64,000 nucleotides of DNA, from contig CALETE010000081.1 in NCBI GenBank assembly GCA_937920085.1, forward strand, positions 167,740 to 231,739, read 5' to 3'. Positions 24,314 through 33,598 of the stretch are shown here, piece after piece. The stretch is from an uncultured Alphaproteobacteria bacterium (GTDB lineage: Bacteria; Pseudomonadota; Alphaproteobacteria; Caulobacterales; Caulobacteraceae). How positions within the stretch are numbered: position 1 is the stretch's first letter; every line of letters starts with the position of its first letter. Below the pieces are notes generated by a model. The model saw only the letters and a program-made list of their open reading frames with translations. It made no database searches and was not told where the DNA came from. A program made the position numbers and the translations under genes.

Positions 24314-25915
24314 CTAGCGCGCCGCCAGCATCATACGTGCGGCTTTTTCAGCGATCATCATGGTGGGCGAGTTGGTATTGCCCGAGGTGATGGTCGGCAT
24401 GACCGAGGCGTCAGCAATCCGAAGACCCTTTAGGCCACGCACCCGCAGCTGGTCGTCGACCACCGCCATGGGATCATCGGCCCGGCCCATCCTGGCCGTG
24501 CCCACTGGGTGGAAGATGGTGGTGCCTAGCGCCCTGGCCGCCGCCAGCAGGTCGGCGTCAGACTGTGCCTCCGGTCCGGGGCGATGTTCCTGGGGGTTAA
24601 AGGCTTGGAGGGGCGACTGGGCGACAATCTGGCGGACCAGTTTCAGGGAGTCCACCGCCACCTGTTCGTCCTGGAGTGTTGAGAGGTAATTCGGCTGAAT
24701 CTGCGGGGCGGCGAAGGGATCGGCTGAGGCAATGTGGATCGACCCGCGACTTGTGGGACGCAGATTACAGACACTGACTGTGATGGCCGGAAAGGGGTGC
24801 AGGTCGTCGCCGAACTTGTCCAGGGACAGGGGCTGGACGTGGAACTGCAGGTTAGGGGTCTCAAACTCTGACGAAGAGCAGGCAAAGGCTCCGAACTGAG
24901 ACGGTGCCATGGACATGGGCCCCCGGCGCAGGGCGGCGTATTCCAGGGCCATCAGCGGCCGCCGCCACCAGGAGGCGTAGAGGGCGTTCATGGTCGGCAC
25001 GCCGCTGACCTTATAATAGGGCCGGATCTGCAGGTGATCCTGCAGGTTTTGGCCGACTCCAGGCGCGTGGACCTTAGAAATCAGGCCCATGTCGGTCAGG
25101 CGGCTGGCATCGCCTATACCCGACAGCTCCAGCAGGTTTGGGGTGCCCACGGCCCCGGCAGCCAGCACCACCTCGGCGGCACAGCGGGCCTCGAAACGCT
25201 CGCCATCCTTTAGCCAGGCAACCCCCACAGCGCGGCCATTCTCGATGAGGATTTCGCTGACCTTGACCCCCGTCTCCACCTGCAGATTCTGACGGTAGAG
25301 GACAGGCTTGAGGAAGGCACTGGCGGCACTCCATCGGCGACCATTCTTTTGGTTCACCTGAAAATAGCCAGAGCCGAAGTTGTCGCCGCCATTGAAGTCA
25401 GCCACCGGAGGAATCCCAGCCATGGCCGCGGCCTCGCCAAAGGCGTCTAGCACCTTCCATTTCATGCGGGGGTAATCGACCCGCCACTCGCCCCCCTGGC
25501 GGTGCAGGTCGTCGGGTGGCGAGACGTGATCCTCCTGGGCCAGGAACAGGGGCAGGACATCGCCCCAGCCCCAACCCTCCAGTCCCATCTGCCGCCAGCC
25601 CTCATAATCGGCCGCCTGGCCACGCATATAGATCATGGCATTGATGGCCGAGGATCCGCCCAGCACCTTGCCCCGGGGATAGTTCAGGCTGCGGCCGGCC
25701 AGGCCCGGGGACGGCTCAGTCTGGAACATCCAGTCTGCCCGGGGATTGCCGATGGAAAACAGATAGCCCACGGGAATGTGGAACCAGATCCAGTCGTCAT
25801 TGCCCCCGGCTTCCAGCACCAGGACCGTGTTCCTTGGGTCTTCCGACAGCCGGTTGGCCAGGACGCACCCGGCCGACCCCGCGCCCACGACGATATAGTC
25901 AAACTGATCGCTCAT
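24314..25915 (-). CDS. GMC-family oxidoreductase
   Basis: A 533-residue FAD enzyme that oxidises an alcohol, related to choline and alkane-alcohol dehydrogenases. The FAD motif DYIVVGAGSAGCVLANRLSE opens the protein. GRSLNYPRGKVLGGSSAINA and MIYMRG are the first GMC signature, AAGAVGTPNLLELSGIG the second, and HPVGTARMG with NTNSPTMM near the end holds the catalytic histidine and Asn. There is no signal peptide. It lies downstream of the quinone oxidoreductase gene on the same strand, with 20 bases between them, so they may be co-transcribed. The alcohol is unknown. Confidence 0.93.
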   Translation of the reverse strand: MSDQFDYIVVGAGSAGCVLANRLSEDPRNTVLVLEAGGNDDWIWFHIPVGYLFSIGNPRADWMFQTEPSPGLAGRSLNYPRGKVLGGSSAINAMIYMRGQAADYEGWRQMGLEGWGWGDVLPLFLAQEDHVSPPDDLHRQGGEWRVDYPRMKWKVLDAFGEAAAMAGIPPVADFNGGDNFGSGYFQVNQKNGRRWSAASAFLKPVLYRQNLQVETGVKVSEILIENGRAVGVAWLKDGERFEARCAAEVVLAAGAVGTPNLLELSGIGDASRLTDMGLISKVHAPGVGQNLQDHLQIRPYYKVSGVPTMNALYASWWRRPLMALEYAALRRGPMSMAPSQFGAFACSSSEFETPNLQFHVQPLSLDKFGDDLHPFPAITVSVCNLRPTSRGSIHIASADPFAAPQIQPNYLSTLQDEQVAVDSLKLVRQIVAQSPLQAFNPQEHRPGPEAQSDADLLAAARALGTTIFHPVGTARMGRADDPMAVVDDQLRVRGLKGLRIADASVMPTITSGNTNSPTMMIAEKAARMMLAAR

Positions 25916-25935
25916 GGACGCGGCTCGATGATCCC

Positions 25936-27075
25936 TTAGAGGCTGGGATTAATCAGGAACTTCTCGCCGGTGGCCTTGCGGTTGTAGGCGGCGATCGCGT
26001 CCAGTTCCAAAGCTCCGGCCAGGGAGACCACCTGAGTATAGTGGCTGGCAAAGGTCGTCTTGATCTCGGCAGCGACCCGGGCACGCAGGGCACCGGCGGC
26101 CTCGGCCCCGATCTTCATGAGGAAGGGGGTCAGCAGCCAACCGCCCAGGCCCCACATCATGCCGAAGCTGCGGTTCAGTTCCGTTGGGCCGGTGTTGAGG
26201 CCACCATAGATGTAGACTTGCTTGTAAGTGCTCGAACCATAGCGGCTATAGACAGTGGCTGTCTGGTTTGCAGCTGCTTCCATGCAGGTCAGGATCTGAC
26301 CAGCCAGCTTGCCGCCGCCAATGGCATCGAAGGCCAGGGTCGCGCCGGTCTCCACCAGGGCCTTGGTCAGGTCTTCCATGAAGGTCGCCGAGCTGGAATC
26401 AACAATGTGCTTGGCACCGATCTTCCGCAGGATATCGGCCTGGGCGTCATTGCGGACAATGTTCACAAGATCGACGCCGTCCATCAGGCAGATCTTATTG
26501 AGCATCTGACCGAGGTTTGAGGCGGCTGCGGTGTGGACCAGGGCCTTGTGGTTCTCCCGGCGCATGGTCTCGACCATGCCCAGCGCGGTCAGGGGATTGA
26601 CGAAGCAGGAGGCCGCTTCCATCGGCGTGACGCCCTCGTGCATGACCAAGCAGTCAGAGGCCCGCAGGGTGCGGTACTGAGCATACATGGCACCGCCGAG
26701 CACCCCGACCGTTTTACCCATCAGGGCCTGGGCTGCAGGCGAGCTGCCGGCCGCGATGACCACGCCGCCGCCTTCATTGCCCACAGGCATGGACTCATCC
26801 ACCCGGCCCGCCATGGCCCGCATGAACGGGGCTGGCACAGCGGCCGAAACCACGGTCGACTCACCAGAGCCCGACGACGTGGCCGTGCTCATATCAGCGG
26901 CACCAACCAGCAGGCCGAGGTCCGATGGGTTGATCGGTGAGGCCTCAATCCGCACCACGACCTCATCTGGGCCTGGATCGGCAACGGGCACACGCTGCAG
27001 GGACAATTCCAGCTCGCCACTGGCCTTGATTAGGGATCGCAGTTGCAGGCCCGTGCCATCGAAATTGTTGCTCAT
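25936..27075 (-). CDS. NADPH:quinone oxidoreductase-like, MDR family
   Basis: A 379-residue medium-chain dehydrogenase/reductase. The GroES-like domain contains PGPDEVVVRIEASPINPSDLG, and the cofactor domain contains HTAAASNLGQMLNKICLMDG with LVNIVRND. The usual catalytic zinc ligands are not evident, which fits the zinc-free quinone reductase branch. The ATG at 27075 has GGGAGAG close upstream; the longer in-frame start at 27135 adds a tail with no similarity. It precedes the GMC gene on the same strand. The substrate could be a quinone or an alpha,beta-unsaturated carbonyl compound. Confidence 0.85.
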   Translation of the reverse strand: MSNNFDGTGLQLRSLIKASGELELSLQRVPVADPGPDEVVVRIEASPINPSDLGLLVGAADMSTATSSGSGESTVVSAAVPAPFMRAMAGRVDESMPVGNEGGGVVIAAGSSPAAQALMGKTVGVLGGAMYAQYRTLRASDCLVMHEGVTPMEAASCFVNPLTALGMVETMRRENHKALVHTAAASNLGQMLNKICLMDGVDLVNIVRNDAQADILRKIGAKHIVDSSSATFMEDLTKALVETGATLAFDAIGGGKLAGQILTCMEAAANQTATVYSRYGSSTYKQVYIYGGLNTGPTELNRSFGMMWGLGGWLLTPFLMKIGAEAAGALRARVAAEIKTTFASHYTQVVSLAGALELDAIAAYNRKATGEKFLINPSL

Positions 27076-27204
27076 GAAGTCTCTCCCAATGATTTTCAGC
27101 CGCCAGGGCCAATTCGGGACACTTCTACCGACCATTGTTTAACCTGTCTTGGGTAGAAACGCGGGGCGTGGCACCTTGGCCCACACGCAGCCTTAGCTAT
27201 CCAG

Positions 27205-27843
27205 ATGGCTCAGATTGCCTGCCTTCACACCGCCGAAAGCAATGTCGCCGTCTTCGAGGCGGCGCGGACAAGGCTGGGCTGGCCGGAAGGCTCCCTTTCC
27301 CACCATGTGCGGCCTGACCTTTTGGCTGAGGCGGAGTCCGCCAGGGCCCTGACCGAAGCGGTCGCAGATCTTACCCGCCGGGCCCTTTGGGACCTGGGGG
27401 AAACCGCCCCTTCGGTTCTGCTGACCTGCTCCACCCTTGGCCCGGCCCTCCCCGCCGACGCGCCAAACCTCTTTCGGGCGGACAGCGCCCTTGCGGACTT
27501 GTCGGTGAAGGATGGCGGACGGGTTGTCGTGATCTGTGCGGCCCCCTCCACCCTGCAGGCCACAGGCGACCTGTTCCGGGCCGCCGCCGCCAGAACCTGC
27601 GCCGAGATCGATCTCTGGTGGGTGGACGGTGCCTGGGACATGTTCAAGGCTGGCCTACTGGACCACTATGAGACGACCATTGCCGCCGCGGCGGATCGGG
27701 CCCGGAAGGATGGCGCAACCACCGTCGCCCTTGCCCAGGCCTCCATGTCCGGTGCCGCAGACAGGGTCCAGGAGAAACCTGCACCCCTTACAAGCCCCAT
27801 TGCTGGCCTAATGGCTGCCAGTCGGGTTGTCCTCAGGCCCTAA
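27205..27843 (+). CDS. Asp/Glu racemase-superfamily protein
   Basis: A 212-residue protein resembling the aspartate/glutamate/hydantoin racemase superfamily. IACLHTAESNVAVFEAA opens it, and LLTCSTLGPAL carries the likely first catalytic cysteine. The second half has TTVALAQASMSGAADR, where a second cysteine is expected in classical racemases but Ser is found, as in several subgroups with altered chemistry. It has no signal peptide. It is divergent from the quinone oxidoreductase. The actual reaction (racemase, isomerase or decarboxylase) cannot be told from the sequence. Confidence 0.65.
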   Translation: MAQIACLHTAESNVAVFEAARTRLGWPEGSLSHHVRPDLLAEAESARALTEAVADLTRRALWDLGETAPSVLLTCSTLGPALPADAPNLFRADSALADLSVKDGGRVVVICAAPSTLQATGDLFRAAAARTCAEIDLWWVDGAWDMFKAGLLDHYETTIAAAADRARKDGATTVALAQASMSGAADRVQEKPAPLTSPIAGLMAASRVVLRP

Positions 27844-27923
27844 ATTATTGTTGCACTGATCGTGCCATTACTTCACGCTCACACCCAGATTAAGGGTCAC
27901 TTCAGGCCCCACGGGAGATGATT

Positions 27924-28955
27924 ATGAAGACCCTGCCCCACATTGCCGCCGGACTGACCCTTGCCCTGTCCCTTGGGGTTGCCTCCTCTGCCCTCGCCCA
28001 GACAGCGCCCGACAGCCTGAAGGTAACCTTCTGCGGCACTTCGGGGCCCCTTCCCGTCAAGGATCGCGCCAAGCCCTGTGTGGCCATCGAGGCCGGCGGC
28101 TCCCTATACCTCGTAGATGTGGGGCCTGAGTCGGCGGAGAACATCGCCCTCTTCAAGCTGCCGGCGGCAAATTCCAAGGCGGTGTTTATTACCCATCTGC
28201 ACTCCGATCACATCGGCGATCTGGGCGAATTCAACAATAATGGCTGGGTGGCCGGACGCTCTGTTGCCCTATCCGTGGTAGGCCCCGACGGGGTTGACCA
28301 GCTGGCTGCCGGGATCAATCAGGCCTATGCCCGCGATCATGGCTTTCGGATCGCCCACCACGAGCATGACGGCGTGAAACTGCCCCTTGCCCTCGGCCTT
28401 CTGGTGCCCAAGGTCATTACCCTTTCCGGAGATCAGGCATCCGGCAAGGTCCGTTCTAAGGTCGCCTGGACCGATGGCGGCCTAACAGTGACGGCCATTG
28501 CCGTTGAGCACAGCCCAGTGTCGCCGGCCTTTGGCTATCGCTTTGACTATAAGGGCCGCTCGGTGGTCATCAGCGGCGATACCAAGAAATGGCCCCAACT
28601 GGGCGAAGCCGCCAAGGGCGCCGACGTCCTGATCCACGAAGCCCAGAACGCCGACATGACCAAGCTGGTGGTCCGCGCCCTTGCCGGAAATGGTCAGGGC
28701 CGGATGAGCTCGATCATGAACGACACCCTGACGTATCACACGACGCCGGTTGAAGCCGCCGAGCTCGCCAAGGCCGCCGGGGTCAAGGCCCTGGTCCTCT
28801 ATCACCTGACCCAGGCGGGCCTGCCCTTCTTCACCGAAGCTAGCTTTACCAAGGGCATGGACGCCGTCGGCTTCGACGCTTGGAAGCTGTCAAAGGACGG
28901 CATGACCATTGAGCTTCCGGTAGGCTCGACGGAGATCAAGTACGGCCAGGACTAG
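27924..28955 (+). CDS. Exported MBL-fold metallohydrolase
   Basis: A 343-residue metallo-beta-lactamase-fold enzyme with a signal peptide (LPHIAAGLTLALSLGVASSA, cleavage near LAQ). Metal-site motifs are ITHLHSDHIGD (HxHxDH), the histidine in IAVEHSPVSPAFGYRF, the bridging Asp in VVISGDTKKW and the closing YHLTQ. The layout follows the RNase Z/arylsulfatase-like group, but export to the periplasm rules out tRNA processing. I prefer ATG 27924, 6 bases after GGGAG, to the ATG at 27918, which abuts it. Its stop overlaps the stop of the convergent membrane-protein gene by 4 bases. The substrate is unknown. Confidence 0.87.
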   Translation: MKTLPHIAAGLTLALSLGVASSALAQTAPDSLKVTFCGTSGPLPVKDRAKPCVAIEAGGSLYLVDVGPESAENIALFKLPAANSKAVFITHLHSDHIGDLGEFNNNGWVAGRSVALSVVGPDGVDQLAAGINQAYARDHGFRIAHHEHDGVKLPLALGLLVPKVITLSGDQASGKVRSKVAWTDGGLTVTAIAVEHSPVSPAFGYRFDYKGRSVVISGDTKKWPQLGEAAKGADVLIHEAQNADMTKLVVRALAGNGQGRMSSIMNDTLTYHTTPVEAAELAKAAGVKALVLYHLTQAGLPFFTEASFTKGMDAVGFDAWKLSKDGMTIELPVGSTEIKYGQD

Positions 28956-29335
28956 CCCCTAACGCCCAAGGTCCTGCGGGCAAATGCCAGCAGGACCAGC
29001 AGGGTCGCCTCAATGACCATTGGGGGTACAAGCTCTGGACTGACCCCTTGGGCCACAAGCGTGATACAGCGCCCCGCAAGAGCTGCGCCGATCAGCAACA
29101 GGGGGGCCAGGACGAGGGCCCGGTCATTCTTCCACGCCGCGAATAGGGAAAGACCGCCGGTTACGGCGAAGAAACCCGCCACGTCAGCGCGCAGGGTCGC
29201 CAGACCCAGGGAACCCACAGGCGTTAGCCCCAGCTTCAGCCCCGTGGCTTCGGGCTGCATGAGCAGTCTTGCGGCCACCAGTAGGCCCAGCAGACCTGCA
29301 ACACCCACCAGACCGCGAACGATTGTCCGACCCAT
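28952..29335 (-). CDS. Small membrane protein, DUF4345-like
   Basis: A 127-residue protein with four predicted membrane helices: VRGLVGVAGLLGLLVAARLL, VAGFFAVTGGLSLFAAW, ALVLAPLLLIGAALAG and MVIEATLLVLLAFA. The 'LGLATLRADVAGFF' stretch between helices 1 and 2 resembles the DUF4345 family. The ATG at 29335 is preceded by AGGAGAG at a suitable distance; a longer start at 29377 overlaps the divergent gene's leader. Its function is unknown. Confidence 0.7.
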   Translation of the reverse strand: MGRTIVRGLVGVAGLLGLLVAARLLMQPEATGLKLGLTPVGSLGLATLRADVAGFFAVTGGLSLFAAWKNDRALVLAPLLLIGAALAGRCITLVAQGVSPELVPPMVIEATLLVLLAFARRTLGVRG

Positions 29336-29402
29336 AGCCAACTCTCCTGATTGATTGTGACGCGCCTTATGCCACAATCCGTCAGACAGCCAAAGCCGGA
29401 GC

Positions 29403-30062
29403 GTGATCGTGACCCTGACCTATGACCTCTATTGGTCCTTCCGCTCGCCCTATTCCTACATGGTTACGCCAAGGCTGGTGGCCCTGGAGGCAGAGCATGA
29501 CGTGGTCTGCAATGTCAGGCCGGTCTATCCCCTGGCGGTGCGGACGCCGGAATTCTTCGAGACCCGCGATCCCCTATGGTTCAGCTATTTCCAGACCGAC
29601 ATCCACCGGGAGGCGGAGTTCTTAGGCCTGCCCTTCCGCTGGCCCCGACCCGACCCGGTCTATATGGACCGGGAAACCCGGACCTATCCCAAGGACCAGC
29701 CCTACATTCACCGCCTGACCCGCATGGGCGTAGCAGCGACCGAACGCGGAAAGGGGCTGGCCTTCCTCAACGCGATCAGTGCGCTGATCTGGAGCGGGTC
29801 CGTCGACAACTGGCATGAGGGCGACCACATTGCCGAAGCCACTCGCAAGGCAGGCCTGGATCCCGCCGAGATCGCCACCGTCGTCGACTCAGAAGCAGAC
29901 CGACTGCATCAGATCATCGAGGCCAACCAGATCGACCAGCGCAAGGCCGGTCATTATGGCGTGCCAATGATCGCCTTCAATGGCGAAGCCTTCTTCGGCC
30001 AAGACCGCTATGACCAGTTCCGCTGGCGGCTGGACCAGCAGGGGCTAAAGGCGAGGGTTTAA
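29403..30062 (+). CDS. DsbA-family / 2-hydroxychromene-2-carboxylate isomerase-like
   Basis: A 219-residue thioredoxin-fold protein of the kappa-GST/HCCA isomerase type. It opens with LTYDLYWSFRSPYSYMVTP, where the Ser of SFRSPYSY replaces the CxxC of true DsbA and probably binds glutathione. Near the end, YGVPMIAFNGEAFFGQDRYD is the characteristic cis-Pro block. No signal peptide is present, so it is cytoplasmic. The isomerase is known from naphthalene degradation, but most genomic members have unknown substrates. It starts at GTG 29403. Its stop overlaps the convergent VOC gene stop by 4 bases. Confidence 0.82.
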   Translation: MIVTLTYDLYWSFRSPYSYMVTPRLVALEAEHDVVCNVRPVYPLAVRTPEFFETRDPLWFSYFQTDIHREAEFLGLPFRWPRPDPVYMDRETRTYPKDQPYIHRLTRMGVAATERGKGLAFLNAISALIWSGSVDNWHEGDHIAEATRKAGLDPAEIATVVDSEADRLHQIIEANQIDQRKAGHYGVPMIAFNGEAFFGQDRYDQFRWRLDQQGLKARV

Positions 30063-30739
30063 GGTACAGGCGGGTCTGTGAAGGATCCCGCGGCCAGCAC
30101 CACCTCGTCTGGGGTCGACAGCATCTGCTGATAGGCCTTGGGCGGATAGGCCATGTGCGGTTTAGCCGGATCATAGGGCGGCTGGGGCACAGGGCTTGGC
30201 CCCGCATAGGCTGTTGGTGCCTTGAACCGTGCGGCTTCCACATCCGAGATTCCGGCCTTGGCCAGGACCGCGGGATCTACCCAATGGTTAGGGTCTAGGG
30301 GCTTGCCAGGGGTCGCCACTTCCAGGGTCATTTGATCAGGCCCGGCGAAATAGATCGACTGGCACATGCCATGATCGATGGGACCGATGACATTGACCCC
30401 ATGGCTGCGGATACGATCGCGCATGGCGATCAGGTCGGCATGGGTGTCTGCCCGGAAGGCCAGATGCTGCAGGGTACCCGGTGCACTGACGCCAGCACCA
30501 TTGCCGGCGTGGGTCACCCCCACTTCGATGGGGATGTCATCGACCTTCGGCAACTGAACAATCGAGAAATAGCTATGGTCATTCATACGCAGGAAGGCAT
30601 GCAATCCACCCGGAACCCCGTGCATGTCGAACAGGGCCACCAGGGGACAGCCCATGACATCGGAAAAAAAGGCGATGTGCTTTTTGATATCGCCTGCCAT
30701 GAAGGCTAGGTGATGAATGCCGCTAGGATGCTGGCTCAT
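30059..30739 (-). CDS. VOC-family (glyoxalase/dioxygenase fold) protein
   Basis: A 226-residue protein with the vicinal-oxygen-chelate fold. The first module is IHHLAFMAGDIKKHIAFFSD, the second TLQHLAFRADTHADLIAMRDR with FAGPDQMTLEVAT. Metal ligands are likely the His in IHHLAF, the His in LQHLAF and the Glu in LTLEVA-like MTLEVA. A Pro-rich C-terminal tail of about 60 residues (PVPQPPYDPAKPHMAYPP) follows and is unusual for the family. It is divergent from the alpha/beta hydrolase at 30837. Possible roles are ring-cleavage dioxygenase or lyase. Confidence 0.85.
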   Translation of the reverse strand: MSQHPSGIHHLAFMAGDIKKHIAFFSDVMGCPLVALFDMHGVPGGLHAFLRMNDHSYFSIVQLPKVDDIPIEVGVTHAGNGAGVSAPGTLQHLAFRADTHADLIAMRDRIRSHGVNVIGPIDHGMCQSIYFAGPDQMTLEVATPGKPLDPNHWVDPAVLAKAGISDVEAARFKAPTAYAGPSPVPQPPYDPAKPHMAYPPKAYQQMLSTPDEVVLAAGSFTDPPVP

Positions 30740-30836
30740 GTTTCCTCCGAAATCCGCGACTGGGACATTAGGCTCTGGACGGTTGCAAACATAAGCCTAA
30801 GTCTTCAAGCCAAAGACGTCCAAGGGAGGATTTCAA

Positions 30837-31988
30837 ATGACCGTGGTGCGCGAGCCCTATGGTTTTGTCCATGCCGACAATAGCCGGCTGAAAGAGGTCT
30901 ATGGCGGCCCCTCTGGCCAGGTCTTTGTGGAGTGCATGCGCATCCGCCCAGATGATGTTGAGTCCAAAAGCGTCATCCTGTTCAGCCACCCCGTGGGCGG
31001 CGGATCCTTCCTGCCCCTGGTCACCGCCTTGGCTCATGCCGGCCGCCACATCGTCTACTGCAATCCACGGTATCGGGGGAATGACACCGCCCTGATCATG
31101 GAGAAGTGCGTCCTCGATCTGGGGGCCTGTATTGCTGACCTTAAGTCTCGATTTGGCTATGAGACGGTCATTCTTGGCGGCTGGTCTGGGGGCGGCTCTC
31201 TCTCGCTCTTCTATCAAGACCAGGCCGAGCGCCCGACCTTGAAGACAACCCCGGCTGGAGACGAGGTCGATCTGACCACAGCGGCGCTGATCCCCGCCGA
31301 TGCGGTCATGCTGTTGGCCGCCCACATCAGTCGGTCTGTGACCATGACAGAGTGGCTCGATCCTTCCATTCTCGACGAGGACAAGCCCTTTGAGCGGGAC
31401 ATAGATCTAAACATCTACGATCCGGCCTGCCCCAACCAGCCGCCCTATTCACCTGAGTTCGTCGCGCGCTTCCGCCAGGCCCAGATCGATCGCAACCGCC
31501 GTATCACCGCCCGCGTGCAGGCCGAGTTGGCGCAAATCAAGGCCGGGCCCGATCCCGACGCCGAGCGCTGCTTCGTCACCTATGGCACCATGTCAGACGT
31601 GCGCTGGATGGATCCCGCCCAGGACCCGTCAGACCGCAAGCCTGGGACCTGCTATCTGGGCGATCCCCGCATCGTCAATGACGGGCCTGTGGGCCTTGGC
31701 CGGTTCTCGACCCTGAGGTCCTGGCTGTCCCAGTGGAGCTATGACGAAAGCCGGGCCAATGGTCTGGTCAATGCCGCGAACATGTCCTGCCCGGTCCTGG
31801 TGATCAATAATACCGCCGACCTGGCCTGCACGCCGAGCCATGCTCAGCGCCTGTTCGACGCGGTTGCATCTCAGGACAAGACCCTGGTGCACATAGAGGG
31901 GGCTGACCACTATTATGTGGATCGCCGCGACCTCCTGCCAAAGGCCTGCACGGCTGTAATCACTTGGCTGGAAGCGCGGGGATTTTAG
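30837..31988 (+). CDS. Alpha/beta hydrolase
   Basis: A 383-residue hydrolase. The oxyanion region is VILFSHPVGGGSFLPLV, the nucleophile is Ser117 in LGGWSGGGS, the acid is probably Asp in INNTADLACTPSH, and the histidine is in IEGADHYYVDR. It has no export signal. A lid region of about 90 residues between the Ser and Asp blocks contains a proline-rich DPACPNQPPYSPEF. It starts at ATG 30837 after AGGGAGGA. It may share a control region with the divergent VOC gene. An ester or C-C bond hydrolase in a ring-degradation route would fit the neighbours, but this is inference. Confidence 0.87.
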   Translation: MTVVREPYGFVHADNSRLKEVYGGPSGQVFVECMRIRPDDVESKSVILFSHPVGGGSFLPLVTALAHAGRHIVYCNPRYRGNDTALIMEKCVLDLGACIADLKSRFGYETVILGGWSGGGSLSLFYQDQAERPTLKTTPAGDEVDLTTAALIPADAVMLLAAHISRSVTMTEWLDPSILDEDKPFERDIDLNIYDPACPNQPPYSPEFVARFRQAQIDRNRRITARVQAELAQIKAGPDPDAERCFVTYGTMSDVRWMDPAQDPSDRKPGTCYLGDPRIVNDGPVGLGRFSTLRSWLSQWSYDESRANGLVNAANMSCPVLVINNTADLACTPSHAQRLFDAVASQDKTLVHIEGADHYYVDRRDLLPKACTAVITWLEARGF

Positions 31989-31992
31989 TCGG

Positions 31993-32769
31993 TTATTGCG
32001 CCGTATAGCCGCCGTCGATCACCATCTCACCGCCAGTCATAAAGCTGGACTCATCGCTGGCCAGAAAGACCACGGCATCAGCGATTTCCCGGGGCTCGCC
32101 GAGACGGCCGATCGGGTGGCGGTCGACCAGCATCTGACGGCGCTCATTGCCGTTCTCGATGTTTCGAAGAATGCCAGAGACCAGGGGTGTATCGATATAT
32201 CCCGGATGGATGGAGTTCACGCGAATCCCCAGAGGTGCCCACTCTAGGGCGGCCGCCTTGGTCAGCATCAGGACCCCGCCCTTGGACGCGCAATAGGCCG
32301 CGGCGCCGGGACTGGCGACCTTGCCCATGATCGAGGAAATATTGATGACCGAGCCACCCCTTTGGCCAGAGGCAATGGCTGGGCCGCAATAGCGCAGACC
32401 CAGGAAGACCCCATCCAGATTGACCGACAGGGTCTTGCGCCAGCCCTCCAGGCTGTGGGTCATCAGGTCCAGGCCGGTCAGGGCAATCCCGGCATTGTTC
32501 ACCAGAATATCCAAACGGCCGAAGGTCTCCAGCGCCTTGGCAACGACCCGTTCCCAGTCGCTTTCTGAGGTCACGTCATGGGCCAGGAATAGCGCCTTAC
32601 CCCCTGCGGCCTGGATTTCGTCGGCGAGGGCCATGCCGGCCTCTTGTGCAAGATCGGTCAGGACAACCGACGCCCCTTCCCTGGCCAGACGCCGCGCAGA
32701 CTCGGCCCCAAGACCCGACGCGCCCCCACTGATTAGGGCGACCTTGCCCGCTACCCGTCCTGTGGCCAT
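31993..32769 (-). CDS. Short-chain dehydrogenase/reductase
   Basis: A 258-residue classical SDR that oxidises an alcohol or reduces a ketone with NAD(P)H. The cofactor motif is LISGGASGLGAESAR; the Asp at the end of beta-2 (VVLTDLAQ) favours NAD. The structural NNAGIALTG, catalytic Ser in INISSIMG, and YCASKGG with Tyr and Lys are all present, followed by VNSIHPGYIDTPLV. The ATG at 32769 follows a run of G's serving as ribosome-binding site; the extended in-frame start at 32892 overlaps the TerB gene and is rejected. Sequence style is near 3-beta/cyclohexanol-type SDRs. Confidence 0.92.
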   Translation of the reverse strand: MATGRVAGKVALISGGASGLGAESARRLAREGASVVLTDLAQEAGMALADEIQAAGGKALFLAHDVTSESDWERVVAKALETFGRLDILVNNAGIALTGLDLMTHSLEGWRKTLSVNLDGVFLGLRYCGPAIASGQRGGSVINISSIMGKVASPGAAAYCASKGGVLMLTKAAALEWAPLGIRVNSIHPGYIDTPLVSGILRNIENGNERRQMLVDRHPIGRLGEPREIADAVVFLASDESSFMTGGEMVIDGGYTAQ

Positions 32770-32848
32770 CTCTGTTTCCCCCGTGCGTTCTTCCCAGAAC
32801 TTGAGTCTAGGACAATTCGACCAAAGGGAAAGAAGGTTTGAGCTGAGC

Positions 32849-33310
32849 CTATCCTGGGCCTGCTGTAAGCTCGAACTCCAGCGGCGGGACATTAAGGATT
32901 TTGCAAAGCCTCAGGACAATGTCCCGCTCGGCTTCGTCAAAGCCGCCGTCCGCGGCCGCCACCCCACAGGCTGTGGCCACGAGGCGCCGAGCGGCCAGGG
33001 GATTGGTTCGCAGCTTCGCCACAGCGCCCTCCGCGTCTCTGCGGGCGATTTCGGGATCTCGATCAAACAACTCGATCAAGCCATCAAAGGCCTCCAAAGC
33101 CTCCTCAGGACCGAAGATGGCCAAGTCCTCAAGGGCGCAGAACCGCTCGGTCAGTTTGCGACGTTCCTCAATCGTCACCCAACCATCTGCATGGGCGACC
33201 AGGGCGCAGGCCCCGACAATGGCGTCGAACTGAACGGCGTCGCCAGGGGTCCAGGCCTCCTTCAACAGGCTGCGAAAGTCCGGGCGATAGCGGCGATTAC
33301 GATGGGGCAT
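32849..33310 (-). CDS. TerB-like tellurite-resistance family protein
   Basis: A 153-residue all-helical protein of the TerB fold. IVGACALVAHADGWVTIEER and ACGVAAADGGFDEAER are the two acidic, metal-binding-like helix-loop motifs of the family (ADG...E). A strong ribosome-binding site, AGGAGG, precedes ATG 33310. TerB proteins are associated with membrane and metal-stress complexes, but stand-alone members are of unknown use. It lies 79 bases upstream of the SDR gene on the same strand. Confidence 0.85.
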   Translation of the reverse strand: MPHRNRRYRPDFRSLLKEAWTPGDAVQFDAIVGACALVAHADGWVTIEERRKLTERFCALEDLAIFGPEEALEAFDGLIELFDRDPEIARRDAEGAVAKLRTNPLAARRLVATACGVAAADGGFDEAERDIVLRLCKILNVPPLEFELTAGPG

Positions 33311-33569
33311 ATGTCCTCCTCAAGGTCAGATGGAGGCCGCCAGATATCTAAGCCGCCTCCGGTGAAAGAGACGCTCGGATCCACCATATCAATTGGCGGA
33401 TCGTGACAGTCCCTTGCGGTCCGACATCACGCTCGCCAGTTCGACAAGACGCCAGAGGGGCCCGGCCCGCTTTCAAAAGGTGGGCACAAAAATCGGGAGT
33501 TCAAGGGCAGTGAAGTAAAAAACGACTCCAATCCAAAGACCAGGGTATATGTTCCGTCTACGCATTATG

Positions 33570-33594
33570 CTGCAAAAAATGCTGCGCAGCATTT
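33570..33594 (-). terminator. Intrinsic terminator of argF
   Basis: AAATGCTGCGCAGCATTT is an 18-bp perfect palindrome at 33577-33594, directly after the argF stop. On the minus strand the hairpin (7-bp stem, GCGC loop) is followed by more T's, giving a U-run. It is a good intrinsic terminator for the argD-argF transcript. Confidence 0.85.
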
Positions 33595-33598
33595 ACGG

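Noticed and set aside
23975..24433. 152-codon open frame on the plus strand
   Set aside because: It covers the hicAB promoter, the small 55-residue gene and the end of the GMC gene in antisense; no support.
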